This document shows, piece by piece, positions 1 through 13,000 of a DNA stretch of 64,000 nt. Source of the DNA: Heterostelium multicystogenum (Eukaryota; Evosea; Eumycetozoa; Acytosteliales; Acytosteliaceae). Both the position numbers and the translations under genes were made by a program. Each line of letters begins with the position of its first letter. Position 1 is the stretch's first letter. The stretch is taken from positions 56,272 to 120,271 of the forward strand of contig RCNN01000502.1 of assembly GCA_003667245.1 (NCBI GenBank), read 5' to 3'. The notes under the pieces are model-generated. The model did not search any database, was not told where the DNA came from, and saw nothing but the letters and a program-made list of their open reading frames with translations.

Positions 1-3000
1 GTTGGACAGTGAGATGTCAGACTTGCTCAGTCGTTGGACCAGTGCAATCACTGGACTGATAGGTGTTAACACTAGAGTTTTCTCTTGCTTCAGATTCGTC
101 AAAACGTGTAATTGTTTCTCTTGAATGTATTAAGGAAGGTTGTAATATTTTAAAGGCTGAGAGATTATCTTACAATTGGATAGGAGAGCAACTGGAAACA
201 CATGTCATCGAGAAGCTTGGACGTATCAAATTTGCTAATAGATTTGCGCCACCTGTCATGTTTGCCACATCGAATGGACCAAATCTTCCGATAGACGATC
301 ATACTAAAATTCCAATTGCCGGTGATGATCAAATTATTGGTATCGCTGACACTGGTCTTGATATGTCTCACTGTTTCTTTAGTGATCCAAAGGTACCGAC
401 ACCCTTCAACACTGTAAACAAGGCACACAGAAAAGTTGTTTCCTATTTCTTCGACTCTTCCAAGGGCGACAATCAAGATACCGTAGAAGGCCATGGAACA
501 CATGTTGTAAGTATCTATTTGATTTCATTGCATTACAATCTTCTAATATTTTTACAGTCTGGATCAGCAGCAGGAATGACAATAGACGCAAGCCAACCAA
601 TTGCTCAATATCGTGGAACAGCTTATAATGCCAAAATAGCTTTTGTCGATATATCTATAAACGGAAGTGAACCAGACCCTGGTGACTTGATATCGATGTA
701 CAAATTGGTATACGATGCTGGTGCTAGAGTCCATGGAGATTCATGGGGATCCCACTCGACTACAGGTTGGGACAGTCTTTACGGTCTACCATCACAACAG
801 ATTGACCAGTTTGTCTGGGATCATCCCGATATGCTTATTGTAAGAGCTGCAGGTAATGATGGAAAAGAAGCATATTCCTCGCTGCTTACACAAGCAGTGG
901 CTAAAAACTGTCTCACAGTCGGTGCACAAACCAGCTCCGTAGACAGCTTCAAGCAATCTATCGACTTCATAGATATAGACAGTCGAACACAGTCATTTAA
1001 ATCAACTGCTTGTTTAATAGACCCAACCACTTGTTCATTTACTTCCAGCGACTGCTGTACCAAACAACAAACAGTTCCAATCTTTAGCCAATGTTTGCAA
1101 TCCTGCTGTAGTTCAACAAATGAAAAATCAATCCAGTATCACAAGTACCTTCAATCAGAATAATATTGCCCCTTTCTCGTCTAAAGGTCCCACTCACGAC
1201 GCTCGTGTCAAACCAGATGTAGTGGCTCCAGGCTATTTTATTGTTTCCGCCAATTCAAACGGTCCTAATACCACTGATCAATGTGGTCCTGGTGGTCTAC
1301 AGACTACCAACTCACTTTTGGCACTTGAGGGTACTTCAATGGCCACACCCCATGTAGCAGGAGCAGCAGCTTTACTGCGTCAATATCTCGTACAAGGCTA
1401 TTTCCCAAGCGGTGTAGCTAGTGCCTCCAACTCAATAAATCCTAGTGCCTCGCTCTTGAAAGCAATCATTATCAACTCTGCCGAGCAATTGAATGGCACT
1501 TTGCAGACATCAGATGGCAAAACACCAAAAATCCCTGTAAATCCTCCTTTCCCGGTGCATCCTATGTCAGCGGTTGGGGTGCAGTTAAGCTTGGTAATTT
1601 CTTCAATTTCCAGAATGGTGCATCGTCAGCTTCTGGTGGAAACACTACACAATACTTTATTGGTGGACTCGACAATAACAATCCAGTCTGGAAAGAACAA
1701 GTCTTTGTCCAAAACAACACATACAATGCATCTTACTGTGTTAAATACACCGATCAAAGTGGAATTCCCAACTCTGGATCGATTAAAGCAACTTTGGTGT
1801 GGTCCGATTTCCCAGCTTTCCAAGGAGCTGTATTCGATTTGGTCAACGATCTCGATCTTGAACTGATCGTCGATTCAAACTACACACTAGGCAACCAGCA
1901 GCCATCTTCTACTGGTGGACCCTCTCCATACGATAGAAGAAACAATGTCGAGCAGATTACATCGCCTGCTAACGACGGTGTGATTTACAAATTCAGGGTT
2001 CTGAGTACGACTCTAGTCACAAAGCAGCAAACTTATTCAATTGTCATTAGTGGAACAGGACCTGGAAAATTTGAATGGGCCGATAAATGCCCAGAGTGCG
2101 GCTCATCCGACCAGTTGGTGTGTCTTGTCCCGAATGGTGTCGGATTGAAGAAGTGCTCTAAATCATTGATGTGGGGACCATGTATTGTTAGCTCTTGTAA
2201 TTCCGGTTATAGTTTCAATTCCCTCACCGGAGAGTGCTCAGCTTTTTTAAACTACAACTACATTGTTATCATCGTTGCAGGTGCCACAATGGCCCTACTT
2301 CTCTTTATTGTTGCCCTTATCAAGTATAAGGAGTATAGAGATAAGAAGAAATATGGTATCGATGCAAAGAATAGTCTTGGATTGTCGATTACCCCAAAGC
2401 CAAAAGATGCCAAAGTAACTATTCCAGAGCTCTATTCATTCGTCCACCCATTTATCTTGCGTCTCGTATTTGCCGCTGGTTGTTCGCTCGTTGCAACAGC
2501 AGCCAACATTCTTCAGCCATACTACATCGGTATCATTATCCAAGACATTCCAACCACCAAATCGATCACCGATCTTACAACTCAGTTTCATCGTAATCTT
2601 TTTGCTTGCATTCATAGAATTCCTATTCACAACCATCTCTTCGTGGGTATCTGGTATCGTAAGTGAGCTTATGATTATGAGCATTCAAGGTGTAAGTACA
2701 AACCTATCAACTAAGCATTGAGAGCTATTCTAACACTTGTTACCCATAGAAAATATTCAGAGCAATCATGGCGCAGGACATGGGATTCTTCCACAAGAAT
2801 AATACACCAACCTTGATCAATGTTTTGATTGTAGATGCACCCATGCTTAGATCTTCAGTTGCTGGAATTTTGATGACATTCGCCACAAGTACCTGCAAGT
2901 TTGTGGGTAGTTTGGTGTTCTTATTTACTATCTCATGGAAGTTGTCACTTGCTTTCTTTGCAACTGTCCAGTGCTGGTTATCGTTACCAAAGTACAGTCT

Positions 3001-4575
3001 TCATTCACAAAGAAACTGACACGTCTGCTCCTATTCAACAACAGTAAGGCATCTCAATGTGCATCTGAAGCCATGGTGAATATCCAAGTGGTTACAACCT
3101 ACTGCAAACAAGAACGTGAAATAGAACGCTACCTTGAGCACTTGCAAAATGTATTTGCCACAGCCAGACGTCTTATTATCACCAACACCTTTGCTTCATC
3201 CATCAAATGGCTCATGGTAGAATCTCTTGCATTCACTGTTCTCTACTATGGTGCCTATCTTTCAATCAGTGGAGAATTCTCAGTGGGTCTTCTTATCTCC
3301 TTCTCCCTCTATGTAGGTTATGTAGTAGACTCATCATCATCGCTCTTTGGTATCTATGTCAGCTATGTTCAATCACTTGCATCGGCACATCGTGTATTCC
3401 TTATCCTCAGATCTGCACCAAGAAAGAGAACTACTCTTGAAGAGGAGCTAGCTGAAAAAGAAGCACTCAAAGCACTACAAGGAAACACTGATAAAGACAA
3501 CGACAAAAACAATGATAAGGACAACGACGACAGTAATAATAACAACAATAACAATGACAAAGACAGCAATTCAATAAGTGTAACAGATCCAAATAACAAC
3601 AATGATATGGAAAGCACCGCAAATATTGTTGGTGATTCACCAGCAGGTGTTGAATCAGATAACAACAACAATAATAATAATGAGTCAAAGAAGGAAAAGA
3701 AGAGAGCAAAGAAAGAAGAAAAGAAGAAACAAGATGCTTTCATGTCACAAAATGGTATCTCTGTGTGCGAAATGACAACTCTACCATCTACATTTGTAGA
3801 CCTAGATGATGTTAAAGGTGAAATTGAATTCAAGAATGTCTCATTCAAGTATCCTACTAGACCCGATATTGAGGTACTCCACAATATCTCGTTGAAGTTG
3901 GAGACTGGAAAATGCTATGGTCTGGTCGGTCCATCCGGTTCTGGAAAGTCGACTTGTCTCGAATTGATGGCTAAATTCTACCAACTCAAAGAAGGTTCAA
4001 TTATCCTGGATGGTGTCGATATCACTAAGATCCGTCCATCTAATCTTCGTTCGTTTGTCACTATCGTACACCAACAGCCATACCTCTTTGACAAGACCAT
4101 TTCCCAAAACATCGGATATGCTCTTGACAATCCTAGCAATGAGGAGATTATAGAAGCCGCCAAGATGGCCAATGCACACGACTTCATCATGGAGTTGCCC
4201 AACCAGTATGAGACCCAACTTGGTCAGGCTGGTAACCAGCTCTCTGGAGGTCAAAAGAAGAGAATTGCAGTGGCCAGAGCAATCTGTTCGAAGCGTAAGA
4301 TCATGTTGCTCGACGAAATCACTGCCGAACTCGACCCAGAGAGTGAAGAAGCAATCACCAACTCCATCAAGAAGCTTACCCATGGACATACTGTGGTGAT
4401 GGTTGCTCACAAGATTGCCGCTGTCAAAGACTGCGACAAGATCTTCGTACTGGAAAAGGGTCACCTCGTAGAAGAAGGAACACACAACGAGCTCATTGAC
4501 AAGAGAGGTAGATACTTCAAGATGTTCTCCAACAGATTAGAAGAAGACGAAGATCTACCACTATCCACATCTTAA
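1..4575 (+). CDS. Tag-family subtilisin serine protease/ABC transporter fusion (5' end outside window)
   Basis: An N-terminal subtilisin-type protease is fused to an ABC half-transporter, an architecture known from the dictyostelid TagA-D proteins, which export and process developmental peptide signals. The catalytic Asp lies in IADTGLD (near 350), His in GHGTHV (near 495) and Ser in [11 protein letters not shown] (near 1332). A transmembrane helix near 2260-2310 precedes the ABC membrane domain. The nucleotide-binding domain has Walker [10 protein letters not shown] (near 3931), signature LSGGQ (near 4240) and Walker B MLLDE (near 4303). An Asn/Asp/Lys-rich linker (about 3480-3735) separates the membrane and ATPase domains. 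Introns are at 507-557 and 2692-2749. The reading frame breaks at about 1079, 1552, 2587 and 2968, each at a short homopolymer, with homology continuing in the next frame. These are probably sequence errors, though a pseudogene cannot be excluded. The family call is firm; the paralogue (TagB, C or D) is not resolved. Confidence 0.9.
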
Positions 4576-4788
4576 TACAATATAAAACTAAATAAACATA
4601 TATTTATATAATACAATATTCCAATTACACTTTGAACAGTTAGACTTTGCAATTTGATTGATTCCGATTCAAATTCAAATAAACAAACATCTGCTGATTG
4701 TTTCCTTGCTTGTTTGGTTCTATCTATCTAGTAATACTATTTGTTTGTTTATATATTTTAATTTAAAGGATAATTGTAAACATTTGGT

Positions 4789-5584
4789 TTACTCTCTGAA
4801 TTGACGACGGATTTCAAATTCCTTCTCGACTTGTTGCATGACACCCTCAACTTGATCGGTGTAAGCCTTATCTTTCTCTAAATCTGACCATAAGTTCTCT
4901 GTGAGATCGTGTAATCATATTAGTATGCTGCTGTGTCGTTCTAATCTTTTTTTGTAGATAAACAAGACATACCTGGCAAGTAAATCTTCTTAACATTGCA
5001 ATCGAAAGCAATTGCCTTTCTTCTGTCTCTCTCGATGAGGACTTGTGGTGGCAATCTGTTCAAAGCTTCCTTCATAACTGGGGTCTCATTGTAGAGATCG
5101 GCATAGTATAATCCTATATTTAATATTAAATATTGAAATATAAATGTCAATTACTGTTCATGAGTTATTATTATTACTACAATAACATAAGATATAGATC
5201 TGATCTAACTAATCCAATGCCATTATATTGTTTTTATCTCTTAACATCCTATCATCAAGTATTTCCATCTATAGATCTGTAGACGATATATATCTTGATC
5301 GATAATACACTATCAGGATCTGAATCTGCAAACATTCTTTACTAAGTAAAACTATAATTGCTTCAACTCTCTATATCTAGAGTATCCTGTTTGGTTCAGT
5401 TGAGCTGTATCGATTTTGTAAACCACGATGATTGTTCAAAGAAATGATGTACAAATTGTATCGATCGATCTATATCTGTTGATTTTGCTATACATTGTAG
5501 AAGCATACCAATCTTTCTGTACTCTAACCATGAGTTCTGAAGTCTCTTAACGACAGTTTCAGGGAGGAATTTAACGAATGACAT
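4789..5584 (-). CDS. Cytochrome bc1 complex subunit 7 (QCR7/UQCRB)
   Basis: Exons complement(5509-5584, 4973-5113, 4789-4898) join in frame to a 108-residue protein, close to the roughly 110 residues usual for this family. It is a small matrix-side subunit of mitochondrial complex III. Recognition rests on the family pattern: a short N-terminal segment ending YRKIG, then LYYADLY, VMKEALNRLP, a basic ERDRRKAIAFD segment, a Leu-Pro/Asn-Leu-Trp stretch and a charged C-terminal helix ending RRQFRE. The first intron (5114-5508, 395 nt) is unusually long for this genome; the second (4899-4972, 74 nt) is typical. All splice sites are GT-AG and no frame break is needed. Confidence 0.85.
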
Positions 5585-5792
5585 AATTAATTATTTGTAA
5601 TATAAATATGATTATTTAGAATAATAATGATCAATTGATGATGATTTTTTACCAAATTTTTGTTGTTTTTTTGATTTAATTTTTTTTTTCATACAAGCAA
5701 GAAAAATTCAAAAAATCAAGAACTTCGTAAATTCATACTTTGCGTATTCGCTGCCTCTAAATTATGATTTTATTTGCAAAGTTAAAATGATT

Positions 5793-8700
5793 CTAGTTTT
5801 CAGATTTATTTAAATTCTGTAATTTGTTTCTCATTCTGGCATTCTCTCGCTTAAAGTACATTCTTCTCTTGATTGCCATGGTTGTACTTATTGCAGCTGC
5901 AATCAGCGCAACAGCAACAACTACTACAATAGTTGCAATTTTCCATGGTTCAAATTTAGATTTGGAACCACATTTCGAAGGGGAGCTATTGGTCCTTGTG
6001 GTGAGAAGCACTGAGAAATCTGGATCGATACTGCATTCTTTACAGTTTGGAAGTTCAATTCCAATAGTAACAGAATCTGTGGTACGGTTTACTATTTCAT
6101 TTTTGATAAAGGTTGGACGTGAGTCTACCATGGCATATGGCAGGAATCTACCAAAAAAACGATACTTTATCAATTGAAAATGTTATGTATTTCAAGTTTG
6201 ATGTGTTGTCATTTGAAGAAATATCAAGTTCCTGGCATTTGCTATCGAAAACTGCAGTTGACTCCAATAGAACTCTAATTCTGTTTAGTGGACCAACATA
6301 ATCCCAATTATTGATATTTATCACTAATTTCAAGCTGTTGGAAGGATAGGTAGTGGTTTGGCTTGCAAATTCAACCGTTCTTATAACTGTAGAGTGTTCA
6401 ATAATGGCTTGAACATATGTTGTATTCACCAATTGAGATGTCTTTGCAAGGAAATTTGAGCTAGTCAGAGTACCGTTGACACTTGTAGAGTTTAAATCCC
6501 AATCACGAGTTGGAATTTCTTTAATAACCTCACCTAAATCATTTAATTCCTGGACAGAAATAATGTTGAAGGAAAACTTAGGACCATTGTTTATAACTAT
6601 AGTTGGTGAAGGTGCAGTTGTATTCGGTGTAACTATAATGTCTGGATTTAATTGATATTCACAGTAGTAGCCACCATATCCTTCTAAGCAATGACAGAAT
6701 CCACCAGTACAAACTCCATGCTGTCCACAGTTTAGATTTCCACAATCAGTACTACCCATAACGATAGCTTTTTCATTGGAAATATATCCATTGGCATATA
6801 TATCTACATTAACAAATGTATTCTGAACAAATGTACCAGTAGTAGTACAAATCAAGTGCGTAGAATTTAAAATTACTTCTGTACATTCTGTCGTGTTCGA
6901 AATCACAGCACTGACGTTATATGGATTCATACCAAAGTTTCCAACAATAGTCAAGCTACCACCATTAGAAGATAGTGGACTGATCTCAGTAATATGTAAA
7001 TCTAAATTAATAATTAAGAGTTATTATTACCAGGATGGAAAATGTTGAGATAAAATAATTACTTGCAGCACTGTAAATATTTACAGTAGAAATGGAATCA
7101 TTCGTGGAAAACAACAATGGATCATCGGTGTAATAGTTTGATATTGTGCACATAATATTTTTTGTAGTTTTAGTTATGATCTGACACAAATTTCCACCCA
7201 TGGTGATAGATATTGGTGGTATTGGATTGAAGTCACCTAGGAGTGTAACAACTAAATTTCTAGATGGAAAATTCTCTGTTTGAATCAAATTAACCACCAC
7301 TTTAAACAATCCATTTAGTTTAATCAAAAATAGAAGTAAATTAATAATAATTCTAATTCTTACATTGAGGTCCCCAAAATATTTCAAATGTATATCCATT
7401 AAAATTGGAGAAGCTAACATTTCCTATTCCAAAGGGCTGATTTACTTTATACCTATTTATCACCACAATTTAAGTAATTATTATAATAATGAAAGGTGTT
7501 TTTAATAATATACTTACTTAAACTGCTTGCTCGGGGTAACAAGAGTTAGACCATTAGATATATCAAAGGCATTTCCATAACCAAGATTATTACCATATAT
7601 AGTCATTGTATCTTTATAAAAATAACTTTTAATTAAACAAGTTTAATGAATATAATTTCAATGATTAATACTTACTTTGAGAATCCAGATAATATCCCTT
7701 TGACTCAATAGATACATCTATAATTAAACAAATAATTAATTAAATATAGATATTATGATGGTAAATAACTTACTGCACTTGAAAGTTGATGGTGGAGATA
7801 AACCACCCGGCAAACCGATCCATTTTTCACTCCAATAGCAATAAATGCAATCTGGTACATAGTTATCTGTTAACTTGACTATGTTAATTGAGAGAGTACG
7901 AACTAAACATGTAAGCTCTGAGAGAGTAGACGATATATTTTGTGTTCCTTCGATTCTAACACTTAAAGCATTGGTAAAAAGCATATGTCCAGTTGTGTTT
8001 GTATTTATTAGAGTTCTAAGTTTGAATTATACGAAAATATTTTAGTAGAATTTAATAAGATTAATCTAGTAATAAAACTTACAAAGAGTACCCTGCTTTA
8101 AACCATGAGGGATCAGGAGGATTTGGAACATAGGTATTATTTACATAACTAGAACCAAAAATATTAAAAACTAATTCTCAAACACTATATAAAGTTGATA
8201 CCTACAGGTTAGAAATACCTATGGTCTTGGTCAATGGAGAAAGTCCATCTTTCAGGATACTAGTATAATTGTATTAGAGTATGTATTGAATGATAATAAA
8301 TATGATCACTTACACACTTCTTAATAAAGGAAAGGTAGTGAGCTCGGTTGGCGAAATGTTAGAGGAATCACCAGTACTAAGTTCAATGAAATTTAAATAT
8401 TAGTCGTTGAAGTTTGGAAAAAAATAATTCCGATATATTTACAATTGACTAAGCAAAGGATTGTTTCCTAAGATTAATACTACACTTTTAATATTTCTAC
8501 AATCAAAGTATTTAAGTTAACAGTTCAATGTTCATATTTATATCGTCATTCCTGGTAAATCGAGAATGAAAACATACATTGTTTTAATAGTATTTGACTC
8601 TATATAAATTTTGTTTATTAATACTGGTAGTTCAATGGTTCTTAAATGAATGGATATTAATAAGAAATAATGAATATTCTAACAAAGATAGTTACAGAGA

Positions 8701-9674
8701 TTCTATTAATGGAAATTGTTGATTGTTTATATTCAACCAATTATCAAGTACAATTTTATTCGTAGCAGATATCTCCCTATAGATTGTTTGGAAATCCTTT
8801 CATTAGATTAGAATAAAGATATGATCGAAAATATCTTACAATTGAGTAATATTAGGATATAGGGCAGATCCATTAATTTTTAAATAATTTGTATTGAAAT
8901 CAACTTTGGTGATTAAACAATAGGAGATTGTTGATCGAAGAAGGAAATCTAATGATAAACTAGATAGAGCATAAACATTCAATACATTACTATATGAAAT
9001 GTAAATAGGATTTTTAATTAATATCAAGATTGTAAGAAAATAGTAATAATATTACTGAAGGATGCTTACAAAGTCTTTATATTAATATTGGATGGAAAGT
9101 TGATTGGAAATGATAACCTTAATGAATCTAAAGTGAGGGTTGTAAGGTTTGAGTTGTGTTGAAAATCTATCAAATCAAGTAAGCTCATTGAAGAATTCTT
9201 TTCTGGATTTGTAGATTTGATTATGAAGCCTTTTGCATTTGGGAAATAAAGTGAATCTATGATCGATGGCATTCCATTATCCTGTATGACTTTTGCCTCG
9301 ATTGATCTACACATATGATTTCATCCGATTAATAATGCTTTACTAATTACCTTATATTATCCCTTGAGATTTCTTACATAAATGTTATTGTTTGTATTTC
9401 GTTTGTAGTCTGACAAGTTAAATAACTTTCAGTTGTCGATGGACCAGTGATGGCTGAGCAATTGGTTTGAGTCATATCCCAATTTACTTGATACTGAGCT
9501 ATTAACCATCTGATAGATTCCACTAGAGTAATTTGATTGATTTACGTCAATATTTTTATTATTATAATCTCTATTTGAATAGTTATTACATTCTCGTTGA
9601 TCAAGTATTGAGCTATTGACATCTTCCAAATTGCAACATAAAAGTAAAAATATATAAATATATAAAAGCTTCAT
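5793..9674 (-). CDS. Large LRR/TIG/EGF-domain single-pass membrane protein (ComC-like family)
   Basis: A multi-exon gene with at least ten short introns is read leftward. The start at 9674 is chosen because it opens directly into a hydrophobic signal peptide (MKLLYIYIFLLLCC). The N-terminal region has a plant-type LRR cap (IRWLIAQYQVNW) followed by leucine-rich repeats spread over small exons (about 7740-9430). The C-terminal exon (5793-7001) holds a TIG/IPT-like repeat beginning with the GGSLTIVGNFG motif, one EGF-like module with CGQHGVC and CHCLEGYGGYYC, a beta-rich membrane-proximal domain, a transmembrane helix (about 5870-5930, IVVVVAVALIAAA) and a short basic tail. Many NxS/T sites fit an extracellular protein. 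This combination is typical of the dictyostelid ComC/EGF-like surface proteins used in adhesion and development. The frame breaks at an A7 run (6153-6159) and probably near 9540. Exact internal exon edges between 7000 and 9430 were not all resolved. Confidence 0.75.
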
Positions 9675-9719
9675 TCTGTCATATGAATGAACATCAAATT
9701 GTGTATTAAACAAGATCAT

Positions 9720-10027
9720 CTAAAAATGAGCAGTCCAGGACCTCGCTAAACCTTTCAATGCTTGGTCTTTTCCTTAATCTGTAATAATTTGTAAAAAAAC
9801 AATGTTGATACATATTTAGATCTTTACAGATTTTTTAAAGAATGGATTCCTAAATAACTGTCAAAACCCAAACAGCTGGATATTTAGGGCACAATTAAAC
9901 CACCAGGAACAGTGATCAAAAACAAAAAGATTTTGAAACCAACACCCAAAATCATAAATTACAAAATATTTTTATTAAAATATACAAATAATAAAGGTTT
10001 TTCTGGGCAAAACTACTATTATTATGA
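9720..10027. other. Intergenic region, no gene seen
   Basis: This 308-nt AT-rich gap lies upstream of the ComC-like gene and downstream of the PX-GTPase gene, both on the minus strand. It should hold the promoter of the first and the 3' end of the second. No defined motif was recognised. Confidence 0.6.
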
Positions 10028-13000
10028 TTACTTATTCACTGCAGAAGCACCCCTGACTCTTGCATTAGATCTATCTCTTATTTGATCAACAAGGGCAGAG
10101 TCACTACTTATCCATTGATTCAAATCTAAATAATTCTTCCAGGAATCTAAATGAAGAATAGATGATTAGTATACACAGATTGCCGAATCTGATTTGAATA
10201 TAGAGGGAAGTAACACTTACTTTGAATATTTGGTAGAAGAGTTATAGACATCTCTTGGATGGCTGCTTCAAGTCTTCCATGGTAGCTGCTTTCGTTATTC
10301 AAACTTCTGATGTATGCTAAAAGTGAATCCAGATCACCAGTCTTGATACGTCTCTCTTCGGGTGACTTGAATACACGATCTAATGGTAAGGCAATAGCCA
10401 TACACTGGGTATAGGTGGGTGGATCTAAAAATGTCAGACTCTTTCCGAGCAATCTTCCAAGTTCGAAATACTGTTCTCGTAGGTTTGTGTCTTCGTAGTT
10501 TGAGATATCGTCGATTTGAGTCAACAAGAATCTGATTTTGTCCCAAACCAGAGTACCAACATATTCTTGGTTGGGTCTTCTGTCCTCGCGTTTAAATTGA
10601 CTGACAATGATTCTGGTAAGCTCTGAAATCGACGGGAAAGACATCTGTTGATCGGATCGCTGTTTAAATATTTTCGTAACCATTTGATCAACTATCTCTG
10701 GTCCGTAGAGCTTATACATGACACAAATCTCCAGAATCTGAATCTGTGGCGAAACCAAAGAGATATTCTTGGCTGGCATCATAAACAAAGTGAGGTCACT
10801 TGTTGAGTAAAAGAATTGAATGATCTTGATGTTTCCAAGTAGGGTTTCCTGTGAATTCTCTTTCTTTTGATTCGAAACCTGGTGAATCCAAAAATATAGT
10901 TTTCTTTTGATATATTATTTCGTCGGGTGTACCAGTTAGATACTCCTCATTGATGAGAATACTTCTGACCAATCCATATTTTGAAATGATGTCGTCATAG
11001 CGTCCCAATTGCGCATCGTATCTCGACAGAGTGTAAGGTGTGTCCATATACAAGAATACATGCCCATATCTTGGGTCACTCATTGGCTCTGTAGTTATCT
11101 TTTCATTCAACTGATCTCTAGTGAATTTCTTTGTTTTTTCCTATATTGAATTTTGAATATTAGTATCTTTCAAATTGTCAAGTGTAGTTTGTTCATACTC
11201 TATCTGACATCTTATCACTGAGTAAAGCAAATTGGTCTTTGGGAATGGTCTCCACCAATGTGAAATGTGTATCTAATTGTCCAATTGCAGATCGCTTCAC
11301 CTGCATATTAAAGAAATTATTGATAAATGAACTTTTACCAGCAGAAGTAGTACCCAAAACAACAACCAAAAACTTTGGGAATGGTAATTTCTTTGGCAAC
11401 AAATCCCATTTCTTCATTAATCTCCTAATTAACCAGTAATCTCTTTCAATAACTAAAAAAGTTGAGCTTAATATTAATATTTAACTGGATCTGAATGAAA
11501 TGAGAAATTGAAATATTTACCAGAATTATATATAAATGTTTGGTCAACTAATGGTTGATCATTTCCTATGATTCCTGCGTTGGCCAAATGTGGTGAAATA
11601 GTATTTCCAATAAAATCTGTAAGTGTACTCTGTGGAAGTGTAATGACTCGGTGACTCATAAACTCTCTAGTAGCAGGGTGATTTCTAAAGTAAACAGAGC
11701 TAGAAATCTCTTTCATGAAGGAGTCAAGTTGGAAACAACGTTTAACAACTGCAGTTTTGGTCAGTCTTGTTCCAGAATTGAATCATCGATTTATGTGGAA
11801 GTGTTGGTACTTTGGCGTGGTGTTGGCTTGATGGAAGGGAAAGCTGTTGATGCAGCCACTCAAATTCCTTGTAGCGACGACGAGTTTTGATATCGGCAAT
11901 TCCTTTTTCGTCTTTATATTTTCCGACAATCTCGTAGGTAAACATAAGTTTGTCCATCCTCGTTGGCATGACGCGGATCCTTTACTTCGATATCAAAGTA
12001 TCCAGCCTGGTCAGTGCCATTTGATTCCTCGACCCAAGACATATCACCATTACCACCAACATTGTAACCTTCGGAAATTGAAAAAAAGTCATCTTCCATT
12101 GAAGGTTTACTTCTTCGTCCACTGCTACTAGGTTTTCCATTATTTCTTTGAACATTGTTTCCACTATTTCCATTGTTGCCTCCGTTGCTACCACTACTTT
12201 CCAAATTTGGATACAATGATTCGTTTGGAGGTGATGAATTTGGTGGTTTAACATTATTTTTGGCCTGTTGCTGTTGTTGCTTTATTTGCTGTTGTTGCTG
12301 CTGCTGCTGCTGTTGTTGTTGTTGTCTCATTTGCTGTTGTTGCTGTTCTTGTTGCTGTTGTAATTTTTAGAGCTGCTTGTTGTTCTGCCTGGGCTTGTCT
12401 CTGTTTTTGTTGTTGTTTATGCTTTTGGTACAACTGTGGATTTTGTTCATATAATTTCTTTTAGATTGTTGATAGTAAGAGTTGGTCTCTTTGATTTCCT
12501 CCGCTGTTGGGAAATAAAATAAGTAATCAAAACCAGCACATGAAACTTTCCAGTTAGTTCTTGGCTTTCGGACATTGCAGTATCTAAATTCCCAGAATAT
12601 AGAATTAGTATTGGTCTCAAGGAGGAGTAAAGATATCATAAACTTACGATAAATTTGAAGCACATCTAAATAGACATCGGGGAGAGTTTCATCGGCACAT
12701 TCCCACACAACTCTAAAGTTGGTAATATAAAACATTTCCCATTGTCATTTTGTACATAATATTTTCTTTTTGTGAATACAATTGACTCTCCTTTCATTAG
12801 CCATGAATGTCCAACCATCATTGCATTATTTGTACTCGATGTCATTTGCTTTTTCTTTACACCATTGTTGTTTGTTTTTCAAATGGAAATCATCCTCTTC
12901 GGAATCACTGCCTCTATCTTGCTGTTTAGCCTGATGGACTGTTCTTCTTTTTGCTTATCTCAACTTCCACCTCATCCTCATCTTCAGGATCGCTGCTTTC

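Noticed and set aside
165..503. Minus-strand open frame opposite the Tag protease
   Set aside because: It lies antisense to a clear catalytic domain and has no protein-like motif.
12170..12370. Cys-rich plus-strand open frame opposite the poly-Gln tract
   Set aside because: Poly-Cys arises from TGC/TGT, the complement of the CAG/CAA repeats.
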